A stretch of DNA of 34,593 nt from Cyanobium sp. (GCA_007135755.1 SLIG01000175.1:1-34593); one strand, 5' to 3'; positions 15,677 to 24,141 are shown, counted from the stretch's first letter. The notes: generated from the letters alone by a model not told the origin. Program-made: numbers and translations.

Positions 15677-16765
15677 TCAGCGGGCGAGGAGCTGCTGCAC
15701 GGCGGGCAGCTGGGAGGTGTCCTTCACGATCAGCACCAGGCTGAGGCCCACCAGGAACACGAAGCCCGACTGCATGAAGGCCATCTGGAAGCGTTCGGGC
15801 AGGGGCCGGCCGCGCAGGCCCTCGAGCAGCAGCAGCACGAACTGGCCGCCGTCGAGCAGGGGCAGGGGCAGGGCGTTGAGCACCGCCAGGTTGATCGAGA
15901 TCAGGGCGGTGAACAGGAACAGGCTGCTGCCGCCCTGCTGGGCGAAGGTGGCGCCCATCTCCACGATCTTCACCGGCCCGCTCACCTGGCCGGCGGTTTC
16001 GCCGAAGTGGGTGATCAGGGTGAGGAAGCCGCCGGCGGTGCGGCTCACCAGGGTGGTGAAGTCGCGGTTGGCCTGGCGGATCGGTTCGAGGGGCCCGCGG
16101 GCGGGGCGGTAGGCCTCGCTGCCGAAGGGCTGCAGCTGGGCGCCCACGCGGCCGGTGCCGGCCTGATCGGTGGGGGTGAGCTGAAGCTGCACCTGGCTGC
16201 CATCGCGCTCGGCCACCAGGGCCAGCGACTGGCCCGGGGACGACTGGATGCGCTCCACCATCGTCATCACGGCGCTCTGGCCGCCGGCGAGGGGTTCGCC
16301 GGCCAGGCTGAGGATGCGGTCGCCGGGCTGGAGACCGGCGATTGCTGCGGCCTGGCCGTTCTGCACCCCGCTCACCAGCACACCGGGGGTGGCGCTGAAG
16401 CCGGCGGGGATGCCCACCACGGCGCTCTGGGCCACCAGCACCAGCCAGGCGAGCAGGAGGTTGGCGAGCACGCCGGCGGCGATCACCAGGGCGCGCTGGT
16501 GCAGGGGACGGTTGGTGAGCAGGTCGGGGTCGTCCTTGGGGATGGTGGTGCCGGCCTCGTCGTCGGGGAACGACACGAAGCCGCCGAGGGGGATGGCCCG
16601 CAAGGCGAACTGCACACCGCGGCGCTGGCGCTGCAGCAGCACCGGCCCGAAGCCGATCGAGAAGCTGCTCACGCGGATGCCCTGCCAGGTGGCCGCGAAG
16701 AAGTGCCCGGCCTCGTGCACCACGATCAGGCCGGCGAGGATCGCCAGGGCCGCCAGAACACCCAT
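15677..16765 (-). CDS. rseP: Site-2 membrane metalloprotease, RseP/S2P type
   Basis: A 362-residue M50 protease. The zinc motif HEAGH is at residues 17-21 within the first membrane helix. A single PDZ domain occupies about 125-205 (GVLVSGVQNGQAAAIAGLQP, GDRILSLAGEPLAGG). The third ligand motif NALPLPLLDGGQ is at 297-308, and two further membrane helices follow. Enzymes of this type cut transmembrane anti-sigma factors or signal peptides within the membrane. The length is normal for cyanobacterial RseP with one PDZ domain. Its ATG directly abuts the stop of the upstream pentapeptide gene, so translation is probably coupled. Confidence 0.94.
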   Translation of the reverse strand: MGVLAALAILAGLIVVHEAGHFFAATWQGIRVSSFSIGFGPVLLQRQRRGVQFALRAIPLGGFVSFPDDEAGTTIPKDDPDLLTNRPLHQRALVIAAGVLANLLLAWLVLVAQSAVVGIPAGFSATPGVLVSGVQNGQAAAIAGLQPGDRILSLAGEPLAGGQSAVMTMVERIQSSPGQSLALVAERDGSQVQLQLTPTDQAGTGRVGAQLQPFGSEAYRPARGPLEPIRQANRDFTTLVSRTAGGFLTLITHFGETAGQVSGPVKIVEMGATFAQQGGSSLFLFTALISINLAVLNALPLPLLDGGQFVLLLLEGLRGRPLPERFQMAFMQSGFVFLVGLSLVLIVKDTSQLPAVQQLLAR

Positions 16766-17527
16766 TCAGCTCGCGTCGCGTTGGACATCCATTGTGGGGC
16801 TGCCGGCGGCGGCACCGTTGGACGGCAGCGGCTGGTCGGCGAGGGTGCCGCTGAGGTCGGCGTCGTGGAAGTCGGCGCCGGCGAGGCGGGCGCCGCGCAG
16901 ATCGGCCTGGCTGAGGCGGGCCCGCGCGAAGCGGGCGCCGGTGAGATCGGCTTCCGAGAGATCGGCGCCGGTGAGATCGGCATCGCTGAAATCGGCGCCC
17001 TGCAGATCCACGCCGTGGAGATCGGCCTGGCGCAGCACCGTGCCGGAGAAGTTGGCGCCCCGCCAGCGGCTGAAGGGAATGCGCAGGCCCGCCAGGTTGG
17101 TGCGCTGCAGATCGAAGCCGTCCTGCCAGAGCCCGGCGGCGGAGAGATCCTCCAGGGCGCGGATGCGGCCGAGGCTGTTGGAGGCGCCGGCCTGGCGCTG
17201 GGCGAGCAGGAGATCGAACATCTCGTGATGCTCGCGCTCTTTGCGCTTGCCCGCCTCGAAGATGTAAACGAAGGCAGCGGCCACGAGGCTGAACGTCTCC
17301 ACATTGCCGATGCTGATGATGTCGAGATAGTCGCTGGTGAGGCAATTCGGCGCGAGCCGGGAGCCATGGCAGTTCTCGAAGCGGTTCACCAGCGACAGCA
17401 GCGCGAAGGAGCAGGCCGCGGCGATCAGCACCCGGAACTTGAAGGAGCGATCGATGCGACGACAGAAGGGGGAGTTGCGGCGGCGCTGCTGGTTGTCGTA
17501 CCAGGTGGTGGCTGGTTTCGTTCTCAT
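16766..17527 (-). CDS. Pentapeptide-repeat membrane protein
   Basis: A 253-residue protein from ATG 17527. Two membrane helices lie near residues 27-48 (FRVLIAAACSFALLSLVNRF) and 70-92 (VETFSLVAAAFVYIFEAGK). From about residue 145 on there are pentapeptide repeats of the A(D/N)LxG type (NFSGTVLRQADLHGVDLQGA, DFSDADLTGADLSEADLTGA), expected to form a right-handed quadrilateral beta-helix. Such proteins are abundant in cyanobacteria and their molecular role is mostly unknown. It ends exactly where rseP begins, which suggests a functional or at least translational link. A longer reading from 17677 runs through a Uma2 relic and is rejected. Confidence 0.85.
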   Translation of the reverse strand: MRTKPATTWYDNQQRRRNSPFCRRIDRSFKFRVLIAAACSFALLSLVNRFENCHGSRLAPNCLTSDYLDIISIGNVETFSLVAAAFVYIFEAGKRKEREHHEMFDLLLAQRQAGASNSLGRIRALEDLSAAGLWQDGFDLQRTNLAGLRIPFSRWRGANFSGTVLRQADLHGVDLQGADFSDADLTGADLSEADLTGARFARARLSQADLRGARLAGADFHDADLSGTLADQPLPSNGAAAGSPTMDVQRDAS

Positions 17528-17539
17528 GGTGCGGGGGCG

Positions 17540-17755
17540 GGTCAGGGCTCCAAGCTCACCAGGGAGGCGTCTGGGCTGGGAACGGTGCCGTGGGGAGCAG
17601 GAAGCCACTGGCGCTGTTGAACACGTTCCAGGTTCCCGTGGTTTTGGACAACGGCGTGAGATTGAACAGCGGCTCATTGTTGCGAGCGCCGGTCTCGCTG
17701 GCAGTGAGGGGCATGGCGATCATCCGTTGTCGCTCAGAGGGTCAACGGGCCCGTG
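17540..17755 (-). pseudogene. Decayed Uma2-family (DUF820) fragment
   Basis: On the minus strand the segment reads MIAMPLTASETGARNNEPLF, then TGTWNVFNSASGF, then, after a frame change, GTVPSPDASLVSLEP and a stop. This follows the Uma2 gene at 28585-29211 step by step (LIAMTPTGGETGARNN; AGTWTVFDSSSGFRLPDG; SVLSPDASLVRLE). At least two frameshifts are present and both ends are missing. The resemblance is to the middle third of the protein. It lies just upstream of the pentapeptide gene, where it may now provide part of the promoter region. Confidence 0.7.
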
Positions 17756-18122
17756 CAGCCGGTGATATCACGCTAGCGGTGGTGGTAGGGCCGGCTTTTC
17801 AGTGGTAGGCCGAATCGTGGTCTGGGTGCAGGCTGAGCAGGCGCAACAGGTTGCCTTCCCGCCTCAGCACGGCACGAACCTTGCGGCTGATGCGCAGGCA
17901 GTGGAGCCTTCCACCGTTCGGCTGAGAACCCCATCGAGAATGCTGGTGGTGGTGTTGATCAGCCAAGCCCCCCGCCTCAGGTGCGTTCACCAGCCCGGAG
18001 TGGCCAGTGAACTCCTGACCCCGGGAGATCTGACCACTGGGGGCCCCTTCAGGTCGCAGGGCCTGGTGCGGAGCGTTGATTGCGACCAAACGGGATCTGT
18101 ACAGGCTGTACAGGATCGCTGC
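17756..18122. other. Gene-poor stretch with possible TA relic
   Basis: No intact gene is convincing here. On the minus strand a frame from GTG 18089 to 17799 ends with LHCLRISRKVRAVLRREGN, then LLRLLSLHPDHDSAYH. That end resembles the C-terminus of RelE-like toxins, where a beta strand with basic residues precedes an HHD-AY ending. The first two-thirds of the frame do not look like protein. Together with the TGTACA repeats just upstream (18097-18114) this could be the remains of a TA locus. Confidence 0.25.
18097..18114. promoter_or_regulatory. Tandem CTGTACAGG repeats, YefM-operator-like
   Basis: CTGTACAGG occurs twice head to tail without a gap. Its TGTACA core is the recognition core known for the YefM-YoeB operator, and the same core occurs in the promoter of the real yefM-yoeB pair at 30527-30548. 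Here no intact yefM is adjacent, so the site may be a leftover of a lost TA locus. Confidence 0.35.
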
Positions 18123-18392
18123 CTACACCGCCACCGGAAGCTGGGCCTTGAACGGTTCCGCCAGCAGCCTGGCCAGCCCTGCCGGGTTGCGGATGTCGAT
18201 GCAGAGCAAGGTGGGGCCGTAGCCCTGGGCTTCTGCGAAGCAGTTGAACTCCAGGGTGTAGTCATCGCCTTCGAGCACCAGATCGGGGATGCCCCGCAGT
18301 GTGCGGTGGCGAAACAGGATCGCGCCGGTGTCGGAATCGAGCACGCGCTCCATGCCTTCCAGCTGGGTGCTCAGGTGTTGGGCTTCATCCAT
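18123..18392 (-). CDS. Small hypothetical protein
   Basis: An 89-residue protein from ATG 18392 beginning MDEAQHLSTQLEGMERVLD. It continues with alternating strand-like segments (GAILFRHRTLRGIPDLVLEG, YTLEFNCFAEAQGYGPTLLC) and a C-terminal ARLLAEPFKAQLPV. There is no signal peptide or membrane helix. It starts 32 bases downstream of the serS stop on the same strand, so read-through from serS is possible. I do not recognise the family. The clean frame and natural amino-acid composition support a gene. Confidence 0.5.
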   Translation of the reverse strand: MDEAQHLSTQLEGMERVLDSDTGAILFRHRTLRGIPDLVLEGDDYTLEFNCFAEAQGYGPTLLCIDIRNPAGLARLLAEPFKAQLPVAV

Positions 18393-18424
18393 CGTCCTGA
18401 TTCCAGGCGGTTGGTCACTGTGCT

Positions 18425-19702
18425 TCAGCCGATCCTCTCCCCCCCGAAGTAGGGCACCAGGGCGGCGGGGAGCTGCACGGAGCCATCAGGCTGCTGGCCG
18501 TTTTCGAGCAGGGCGGCCATGGTGCGGCCCACGGCCAGGCCGGAGCCGTTGAGGGTGTGCACGAGCTGGGTGCCCTTGGTGTCGGCGTCTTTGAAGCGGA
18601 TCGAGGCGCGGCGGGCCTGGAAGTCGCCGCACACCGAGCAGCTGGAGATCTCGCGGTAGGTGCCGGCGCCGGGGAGCCACACCTCCAGATCAAAGGTGCG
18701 CGCCGCCGAGAAACCGAGATCGCCGGTGCAGAGCTCGATGCGGCGGTAGGGGAGGTCGAGGGTTTCGAGGATGGCTTCGGCGTGGCGGGTGAGCTGTTCG
18801 TGGGCGGCGGCCGACTCCTCGGGACGGGTGAACCAGTAGAGCTCCACCTTGTTGAACTGGTGCAGGCGGATCAGGCCGCGGGTGTCGCGGCCGTAGGAGC
18901 CGGCCTCGCGGCGGAAGCAGGGGGTGTAGGCGCAGTAGCGCAGGGGCAGCTGCTCGGCGGCGAGCACCTCGTCGCGGTGCAGGGAGGTGAGCGGCACCTC
19001 GGCGGTGGGGGTGAGCCAGAGGTCGTCGCCTGAGCAGCGGAAGCTCTCCTCGGCGAACTTGGGCAGCTGGCCGGAGCCGGTGAGGCTGGCGCTGTTCACC
19101 AGCACCGGCGGCAGCACCTCGGTGTAGCCGCGCGACGTGTGCTGATCGAGCATGAAGCTGATCAGGGCGCGCTCCAGGCGGGCGCCGGCGCCGAGCAGGG
19201 TGATGAAGCGGCTCTGGGCGATGCGCACCGAGCGCTCGGTTTCCCAGAGGCCGAGGCGCTCGCCGATCTGCCAGTGCTCCAGCAGGCCGGCTTCGCTACG
19301 GGGGCTGCCCCAGCGCTTCACCTCCACGTTCTCGGCCTCGCTGGTGCCCTCGGGCACCTCGGGGGCGGGCAGGTTGGGGAAGGTGAGCAGCTGCTCGCGC
19401 AGGCGGGCTTCGAGGCTCTTCTCCTCCTCTTCCAGCACCGCCACCTGCTGCTTGATGCGGTTGCCCTGCTCGCGCAGGGCGGCCACCTCGGGGCCATCGG
19501 CGGCGGCGCCGCCGCGGATCAGCTGGCCCACCTGCTTGCCGGTGCGGTTGCCCTCGGCCTGGAGTTCGCTGCGGCGCTGCTCGAGATCCCGCTCCTGCTG
19601 GGCGATCAGCTGCAGACCGGTGAGGTCGACGGTGAGGCCGCGGCGGGCCAGCTGGGACACGATCTGCTCGGGGTTGTCGCGCAGCAGGCGCTGATCGAGC
19701 AC
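18425..19702 (-). CDS. serS: Seryl-tRNA synthetase
   Basis: A 425-residue class II synthetase. The start is GTG at 19702, giving the standard opening LDQRLLRDNPEQIVSQLARR. The N-terminal arm (about 30-105) is a coiled coil that grips the long variable arm of tRNA-Ser. Motif 1 lies in the region of MLDQHTSRGYTEVLPPVLVN, motif 2 is CFRREAGSYGRDTRGLIRLH followed by QFNKVE, and motif 3 is NGSGLAVGRTMAALLEN near the C-terminus. It charges tRNA-Ser with serine. It is divergent from the first pilin-like gene, with 144 bases between the two starts. Confidence 0.96.
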   Translation of the reverse strand: MLDQRLLRDNPEQIVSQLARRGLTVDLTGLQLIAQQERDLEQRRSELQAEGNRTGKQVGQLIRGGAAADGPEVAALREQGNRIKQQVAVLEEEEKSLEARLREQLLTFPNLPAPEVPEGTSEAENVEVKRWGSPRSEAGLLEHWQIGERLGLWETERSVRIAQSRFITLLGAGARLERALISFMLDQHTSRGYTEVLPPVLVNSASLTGSGQLPKFAEESFRCSGDDLWLTPTAEVPLTSLHRDEVLAAEQLPLRYCAYTPCFRREAGSYGRDTRGLIRLHQFNKVELYWFTRPEESAAAHEQLTRHAEAILETLDLPYRRIELCTGDLGFSAARTFDLEVWLPGAGTYREISSCSVCGDFQARRASIRFKDADTKGTQLVHTLNGSGLAVGRTMAALLENGQQPDGSVQLPAALVPYFGGERIG

Positions 19703-19846
19703 GGCGGGGCGGGAACGGCGGCCCGCAGCGTAGGAGCCGGGCGCTGCGGCGGCCTGGCTGAGAGCACGGTGATGAAGCGTTGCCCCCGGTGCCTTGACGG
19801 CTGTGCGGGGGTAGCTTGAACGAAGGAGTGGACGCCCTGATACGCC

Positions 19847-20710
19847 ATGGACCAACCAAGCAACGGCCGGGGAGCCCTGGACTTGCTGCTGAGGCTGGCG
19901 ATGCTGCGGGCCCGCCAGCGGGGCGGCGGCAGCCTGGCGGAGCGGGGCTACGCGCTGGCGGTGGCGCTGATCGCCGCCTTCGTGCTCCTGCTGGGCGTTG
20001 CGGCGCTGGCCTCGCGCGGGCAGCTGGGGTTCATCGGCCAGGCGTTCCAGGTGCAGAACCGCCAGGCTCGGGATGTTGCGGAGGCAGCCATTGCGGAGTT
20101 TGGAAATACCCTCAACCAGGAGAGAAACCGCCACCTGCTGATTGCCGGTACCACAGACAACTGGGACTCTTCGAGGTGGGCGACACCTGAATCGGACTTT
20201 CGAAATATATGCACTGCCTTCAACAATGACCTCACCCCGATCAACGCAGCAGTTCCTGCATTCACGGTCCCAGACCCTGCCGCGATTACCAGGTTCGCTC
20301 TCAACGCCAGTCGTGATCTGGTGCCTGGCCAGCCTGGGCGCGGACAGTTCACCGTTGAGTCGATTGAATTCCTCAACGAATCACGCCAGCCCTATGTCGA
20401 CGCTGCAGGAAATTCGCTGAATTTCACTGATCCAAACCCACCGAACGATGTTACTCCCTTTCTTGAGCTTTACCGAACAGGCGCCCGCCGCAGCCTCATC
20501 CGGATCTCGGTAGTGGGATCCGTGGCCCAGCCCAGTGGGAGAACTAGCACGGCGAGAGTGGCACGGGAGTTTGAGGTGGTGCCCAAGTGCTGCAAGCGCT
20601 CCTTTGGCCAGAACGTTTTCGGCGGGCGCAACTGGGGCCGTGACAAGGTCGATGATGAGGGTTGTGGAGGTCCCCTCCAGAATGATGTCTCTGGCCTGAC
20701 GCCGGCATGA
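19847..20710 (+). CDS. Large minor-pilin-like protein (PilX/GspK-style N-terminus), first part
   Basis: A 287-residue frame. Residues 30-58 hold a pilin-like start: basic residues, a Gly before the hydrophobic run (ERGYALAVALIAAFVLLLGV), but no glutamate at position 5 of the mature part, as in PilX/GspK-type minor pilins. The rest is a soluble, secreted-looking domain (QARDVAEAAIAEFGNTLNQE). It stops at 20710 and overlaps by ATGA with the next frame, whose sequence has no start features of its own. The two are therefore probably one gene of about 680 codons split by a frameshift, or a translationally coupled pair. Base composition changes sharply near 20075-20100, from GC-rich to much more AT-rich. 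Confidence 0.65.
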   Translation: MDQPSNGRGALDLLLRLAMLRARQRGGGSLAERGYALAVALIAAFVLLLGVAALASRGQLGFIGQAFQVQNRQARDVAEAAIAEFGNTLNQERNRHLLIAGTTDNWDSSRWATPESDFRNICTAFNNDLTPINAAVPAFTVPDPAAITRFALNASRDLVPGQPGRGQFTVESIEFLNESRQPYVDAAGNSLNFTDPNPPNDVTPFLELYRTGARRSLIRISVVGSVAQPSGRTSTARVAREFEVVPKCCKRSFGQNVFGGRNWGRDKVDDEGCGGPLQNDVSGLTPA

Positions 20711-21882
20711 ATGGGGGCCAGGCTGGTGGGAGCAACAACATCAAGCAGATCATCCAAGAGGATGGCTCTCTGGTCACCGAGGCGGCCTGCTGGGCCGGGA
20801 ACGATCCATTGGAGCCGTCTGTCCTCAATGGAACTCCCAATTCCACCTGCACGGCGGGCACTTCGAGCCTGGCCAACATCAGTTTTCTGCCGCGACAGTT
20901 CAGTTTCAATCCCCCGGTGTACAACCATCCGGGGGGTAATCCGGCTGCTCCCAATGTACAGGTGAATTCGAAGTACGATTACCTGTATTTCGATCCTGTC
21001 AGATTTGCAGATGCCCTCAACAATGGCGGCCAGGCAACATCTGCCGTTCCTAATGCCTGGAGTGGCATCGTACTCAGAAGCGGCAGCAACTTCAGGAGAA
21101 TTGATGGCACTGCTCTCAATAATGCAGCCCTAGATCCCTGTTACATCCGGAATCTACCCGACCCGGCCAGTGGCCGGCCCTACTACGACATCAACTGCAG
21201 GGTTCAAAGCATCAATCCATCAGGCAACAGCACTCTCTACATCGACACAACGCTAGCCAAGATCAATATCTTCTTCACGGGTACCGGCGATGTCGGCATC
21301 GGCAGTGGCAATGCTGGAACCTACCGGATCCATGGCAACAGCACTGGTCTGTTTCGTTCATCGCTATCGGACCCTCTACCTACCGCACCCAGCACTTGTG
21401 TGGGTGCAACCAGCGATGCCGGTGTGGGTCCATGCCTCATTCGCTGGCCAAACGTCACCCCTGGAACTCCGATCACTCAGGCGTTAAGGCTCAACACGTT
21501 CCTTGAGCTGTGTGCCGATCGTGGTGGATACAACTGCGATACGACTGGAGATAATGAAGAAGACTTTTCGGTTCGTCGCTTGCTTAACTTCTATTCGTCA
21601 GCAAACAACCGATTTATCATAAATGGAGACTCAACCGGTGTTGGCTATAATATCTATGCTACATTTGGTGAAGTACGGGTCAATGGAGGCGGAAACTCGG
21701 ATAACATCATGGGGCAGATCTGGACCAATAATCTGACCTTAAATGGTGGCGTCAGGATGCGCACCTTCAATGGATCCGGTGGGCAGGCTAGTGGCGCAGG
21801 CACCGGTGGATTCGCCTTTGGCCGTGCACTGATCGATTTTGTGGCTCGTAGCTTCACTCAGTCTTCTGGATTTGGCTTGTAG
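20707..21882 (+). CDS. Large minor-pilin-like protein, second part (exported domain)
   Basis: A 391-residue frame beginning MNGGQAGGSNNIKQIIQEDG with no signal peptide, membrane helix or pilin start. It therefore cannot be exported alone and most likely belongs to the upstream frame. The sequence is Asn/Gly/Ser-rich with several Cys (PNSTCTAGT, DPCYIRNL, YDINCRV, LELCADRGGYNCD), like secreted adhesin-type domains. The tail has a beta-helix-like pattern (NIYATFGEVRVNGGGNSDNI, MGQIWTNNLTLNGGVRMRTF). If the upstream frame is joined, the product is a large surface minor pilin. The segment is clearly less GC-rich than the housekeeping genes. Confidence 0.65.
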   Translation: MNGGQAGGSNNIKQIIQEDGSLVTEAACWAGNDPLEPSVLNGTPNSTCTAGTSSLANISFLPRQFSFNPPVYNHPGGNPAAPNVQVNSKYDYLYFDPVRFADALNNGGQATSAVPNAWSGIVLRSGSNFRRIDGTALNNAALDPCYIRNLPDPASGRPYYDINCRVQSINPSGNSTLYIDTTLAKINIFFTGTGDVGIGSGNAGTYRIHGNSTGLFRSSLSDPLPTAPSTCVGATSDAGVGPCLIRWPNVTPGTPITQALRLNTFLELCADRGGYNCDTTGDNEEDFSVRRLLNFYSSANNRFIINGDSTGVGYNIYATFGEVRVNGGGNSDNIMGQIWTNNLTLNGGVRMRTFNGSGGQASGAGTGGFAFGRALIDFVARSFTQSSGFGL

Positions 21883-21894
21883 TGAGGTATCCCC

Positions 21895-22548
21895 GTGAAA
21901 TCGTTTAAGCCCCCTAGTCATCACCTTCATCCGGAACAGGGCGCTGTGCTAAGGACCTGCGCGCATGGCTTCACTCTCCTTGAAGTTCTTGTTTCTTCGA
22001 TCGTGATCATTGTCGCGACCATTGGCAGTATCGCGGCTTTCAATCTCATTACTCAGTCAGTACGTGGAACTGGTCTTCGGGCCGACCAAAGCAGACGAAT
22101 TGACGCCCAGATTGCGGAAATCAGCAGGATCTCAGAGATCTACACAGCATGTCGTGTTCCCCAGGGAGAAGTTCCTGCTACTCCGGTAACCGTCGCAACC
22201 GCATGTGCTGGCGCAGTTGGCACTGGACCTACTGCAATCGGTGCTGTTGGTGATTCATTCTATTTTTTCCCAGATCCCGCCAACGCTGGAAATGTCAATG
22301 CCTTTTTTACAGCCTGCAGATCAACCACCGCTAGCACGCACATCACCGGTAATTTTGTTGCTCGGATCAACAACAATGCTCTTTTTCCCCAGCCAGGCGG
22401 TGGGGTGACGAGGAACGCCGCCACCCGTGTTGAACCAGGCATTGCCGACAACCATGTTGTCGAGGTGACCTGGTCAGATGCGTCAGTCCCTCCTCGCGTG
22501 TTAAGAATCTTTCGCATCTCTCCTTTGGTTACTGCCTGGTGTCCATGA
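21895..22548 (+). CDS. Prepilin-like minor pilin (PilV/GspI-like)
   Basis: A 217-residue protein with the prepilin peptidase signature HGFTLLEVLVSSIVIIVATI at about residues 25-44: cleavage after Gly, Phe +1 and Glu +5. The leader is long and basic/polar (about 25 residues). The mature domain has QSVRGTGLRADQSRRIDAQI, typical of the pilin helix, and a Cys-containing C-terminal part. PilD-type peptidase would process it and the type IV pilus/pseudopilus platform would assemble it. It follows the large protein by 12 bases. The codon usage is AT-richer than the core genes. Confidence 0.75.
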   Translation: MKSFKPPSHHLHPEQGAVLRTCAHGFTLLEVLVSSIVIIVATIGSIAAFNLITQSVRGTGLRADQSRRIDAQIAEISRISEIYTACRVPQGEVPATPVTVATACAGAVGTGPTAIGAVGDSFYFFPDPANAGNVNAFFTACRSTTASTHITGNFVARINNNALFPQPGGGVTRNAATRVEPGIADNHVVEVTWSDASVPPRVLRIFRISPLVTAWCP

Positions 22549-22554
22549 CTGCTC

Positions 22555-23148
22555 ATGAGCCCTGAACTCCTGCCAAGCATCAATACTCCCGGATCCCGCC
22601 GATCAGGCTTCACCTTGCTGGAGCTGCTGGTCACCATCGCCATCCTTAGCGTCCTTGGTGCTGTGGGAGTCGGAGGATTCCTCTTTATTGTACGCCGGGC
22701 ACGCGTGCAGTCGGTTGCCCTTGAAGTGGCAGGCTGGCTTGAGCAGGTGCGCAATGCTGCCGCCGATGAAGTGCGGGTGGCCAGCACTGAGGGTGGATGT
22801 GCTATCACCTTTTCGGCCGATGCGAGTTATTCTGCAGGTCAGCAGATTGCCTCAGTCGATGCTGGCTGCACCGCCGTGGAGACTGTGCTACGGGTGCCCC
22901 AGGAAGTTCAGCAAGATTCAGTTTCCATCGCGACGGTTGGAAGTCCGTTTACGTTCACACCACGGGGGTTGTGGATCGCGGGAGCTGGTGGAGCAGGCCC
23001 TCCCGGCACCAACTTCCAGCTCACCATCAGCCTCAATGGTGCCGCACCGGTTCGTTGTGTAAGGTTATCTCCAACACTGGGATCAGTTCAGATCGGCAGG
23101 CCCCCAAATTCAACTGCGCTTAACTGCACCAACTGGGAAACACTATGA
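22555..23148 (+). CDS. Prepilin-like minor pilin (FimT/GspH-like)
   Basis: A 197-residue protein with RSGFTLLELLVTIAILSVLG at residues 17-36, a full prepilin cleavage motif with Glu +5. The mature part (FIVRRARVQSVALEVAGWLE, VRNAAADEVRVAS) followed by beta strands is the GspH/FimT pattern. ISLNGAAPVRCVRLSPTLG near the end resembles the conserved GspH C-terminal strand with the R(C/V) turn. The last codons overlap the next gene as ATGA, so the two are translated together. Confidence 0.78.
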   Translation: MSPELLPSINTPGSRRSGFTLLELLVTIAILSVLGAVGVGGFLFIVRRARVQSVALEVAGWLEQVRNAAADEVRVASTEGGCAITFSADASYSAGQQIASVDAGCTAVETVLRVPQEVQQDSVSIATVGSPFTFTPRGLWIAGAGGAGPPGTNFQLTISLNGAAPVRCVRLSPTLGSVQIGRPPNSTALNCTNWETL

Positions 23149-23858
23149 ACTTCCTCATATCCCGACGTTACCCTTTCAAAATCTTCAGACAGCATGAATC
23201 TGCTGGTTTCACGCTCACCGAGCTGCTGGTCGCGAGTCTCATCGCCGGTATCCTCGCGGTCATCACTGCCCAGGTGATGATAAGTCAGTTGTTCGAGGAG
23301 CGACGTCTCGCCGTGGCCCAGGCCCTGCGGGAGGACGTGAGTCGACTCAACTATCTTGTTCAGATTGAGGCCTCCGAGGCTGAGTCCATCGAACTTGGTG
23401 CTGCCAATCCACCGGGCTGCGCGGGTGGAGCCGACTCGTTCACCCTTCTTGTCCCCAGGCCTGGTGGAACTTATGCAGATCCGAATGCCACTAGTAGGAT
23501 TCAGTATTACAATGCACCAGACCCACTAAACAATAATGCCCCGGCTATCTGGCGATGCGGGCCTCCGGTTTCACGAAATGGAGTGCTACTCCACGATGCT
23601 GATCCTGCGAATGTAACTGGGGTTGCGCTCGGGAATGCACAGTTGACGCGCGGCCCCGGAAACGGATGTCCAGCATCAGATCTTCGCAGTGTGACTTATC
23701 GGATTGTGCCACCTGCGAACCTGCAAGGCTCCAACTTGGGTGACCTCGGCGGCTGTGTCACAGCCCATGCCCGCAGTGTATTCGTCTGCAATCCACCAAA
23801 CAACGTTTTGCTTCCCTGTACTGATCCCAATCGAATTGGCGACTGCGATTGTGTTTGA
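23145..23858 (+). CDS. Prepilin-like minor pilin (PilW/GspJ-like)
   Basis: A 237-residue protein with SAGFTLTELLVASLIAGILA at residues 20-39, giving a prepilin cleavage site with Glu +5. After the helix come FEERRLAVAQALREDVSRLN and an exported domain with five or more Cys, ending NRIGDCDCV. PilW/GspJ-type minor pilins help to prime pilus assembly. It is the last gene of the first pilin cassette and converges with nfu, 22 bases away. Confidence 0.75.
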   Translation: MNFLISRRYPFKIFRQHESAGFTLTELLVASLIAGILAVITAQVMISQLFEERRLAVAQALREDVSRLNYLVQIEASEAESIELGAANPPGCAGGADSFTLLVPRPGGTYADPNATSRIQYYNAPDPLNNNAPAIWRCGPPVSRNGVLLHDADPANVTGVALGNAQLTRGPGNGCPASDLRSVTYRIVPPANLQGSNLGDLGGCVTAHARSVFVCNPPNNVLLPCTDPNRIGDCDCV

Positions 23859-23880
23859 GAGCCTTGATCAGATGTTGGCT

Positions 23881-24141
23881 TTACAGCACCTGCACCACCT
23901 CGTCAATCTCAGGAATCGCCTCGCGCAGCTTGCGCTCGATGCCCATCTTGAGTGTCATCGTGCTGCTGGGGCAGCTGCCGCAGGCGCCCTGCAGCCGCAC
24001 CTTCACGATCGGACCCTCGATCTCCACCACTTCCACATTGCCGCCGTCGGCCATCAGGTAAGGCCGCAGTTCATCCAGCGTGCGCTCCACGTTCTCGATC
24101 GTCAGCGCCCGTGGGTCGGTGGTGGTGGCTTCGCTGCTCAT
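23881..24141 (-). CDS. NifU-like Fe-S scaffold (Nfu domain)
   Basis: An 86-residue protein consisting of an Nfu domain only: [40 protein letters not shown] and the cluster-binding [20 protein letters not shown] with Cys 54 and 57. Two monomers bridge a [4Fe-4S] or [2Fe-2S] cluster and pass it to targets. In cyanobacteria the stand-alone Nfu protein is a main scaffold that supplies photosystem I. The gene is convergent with the pilin cassette. Confidence 0.92.
   Translation of the reverse strand: MSSEATTTDPRALTIENVERTLDELRPYLMADGGNVEVVEIEGPIVKVRLQGACGSCPSSTMTLKMGIERKLREAIPEIDEVVQVL

Noticed and set aside
16800-17100. Repeated GAGATCGG/CGCC pattern resembling a tandem DNA repeat
   Set aside because: It is the coding sequence of the pentapeptide repeats, not an independent repeat or CRISPR array.
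15641-17620. A 659-codon plus-strand frame opposite nth, rseP and the pentapeptide gene
   Set aside because: Antisense shadow; the repeats in it (GEIGxxEIG) only mirror the pentapeptide repeats.
19794-19817. TTGACG...TAGCTT as a promoter of the first pilin cassette
   Set aside because: The spacing between the two boxes is about 12 bases, too short for a standard sigma-70 promoter.
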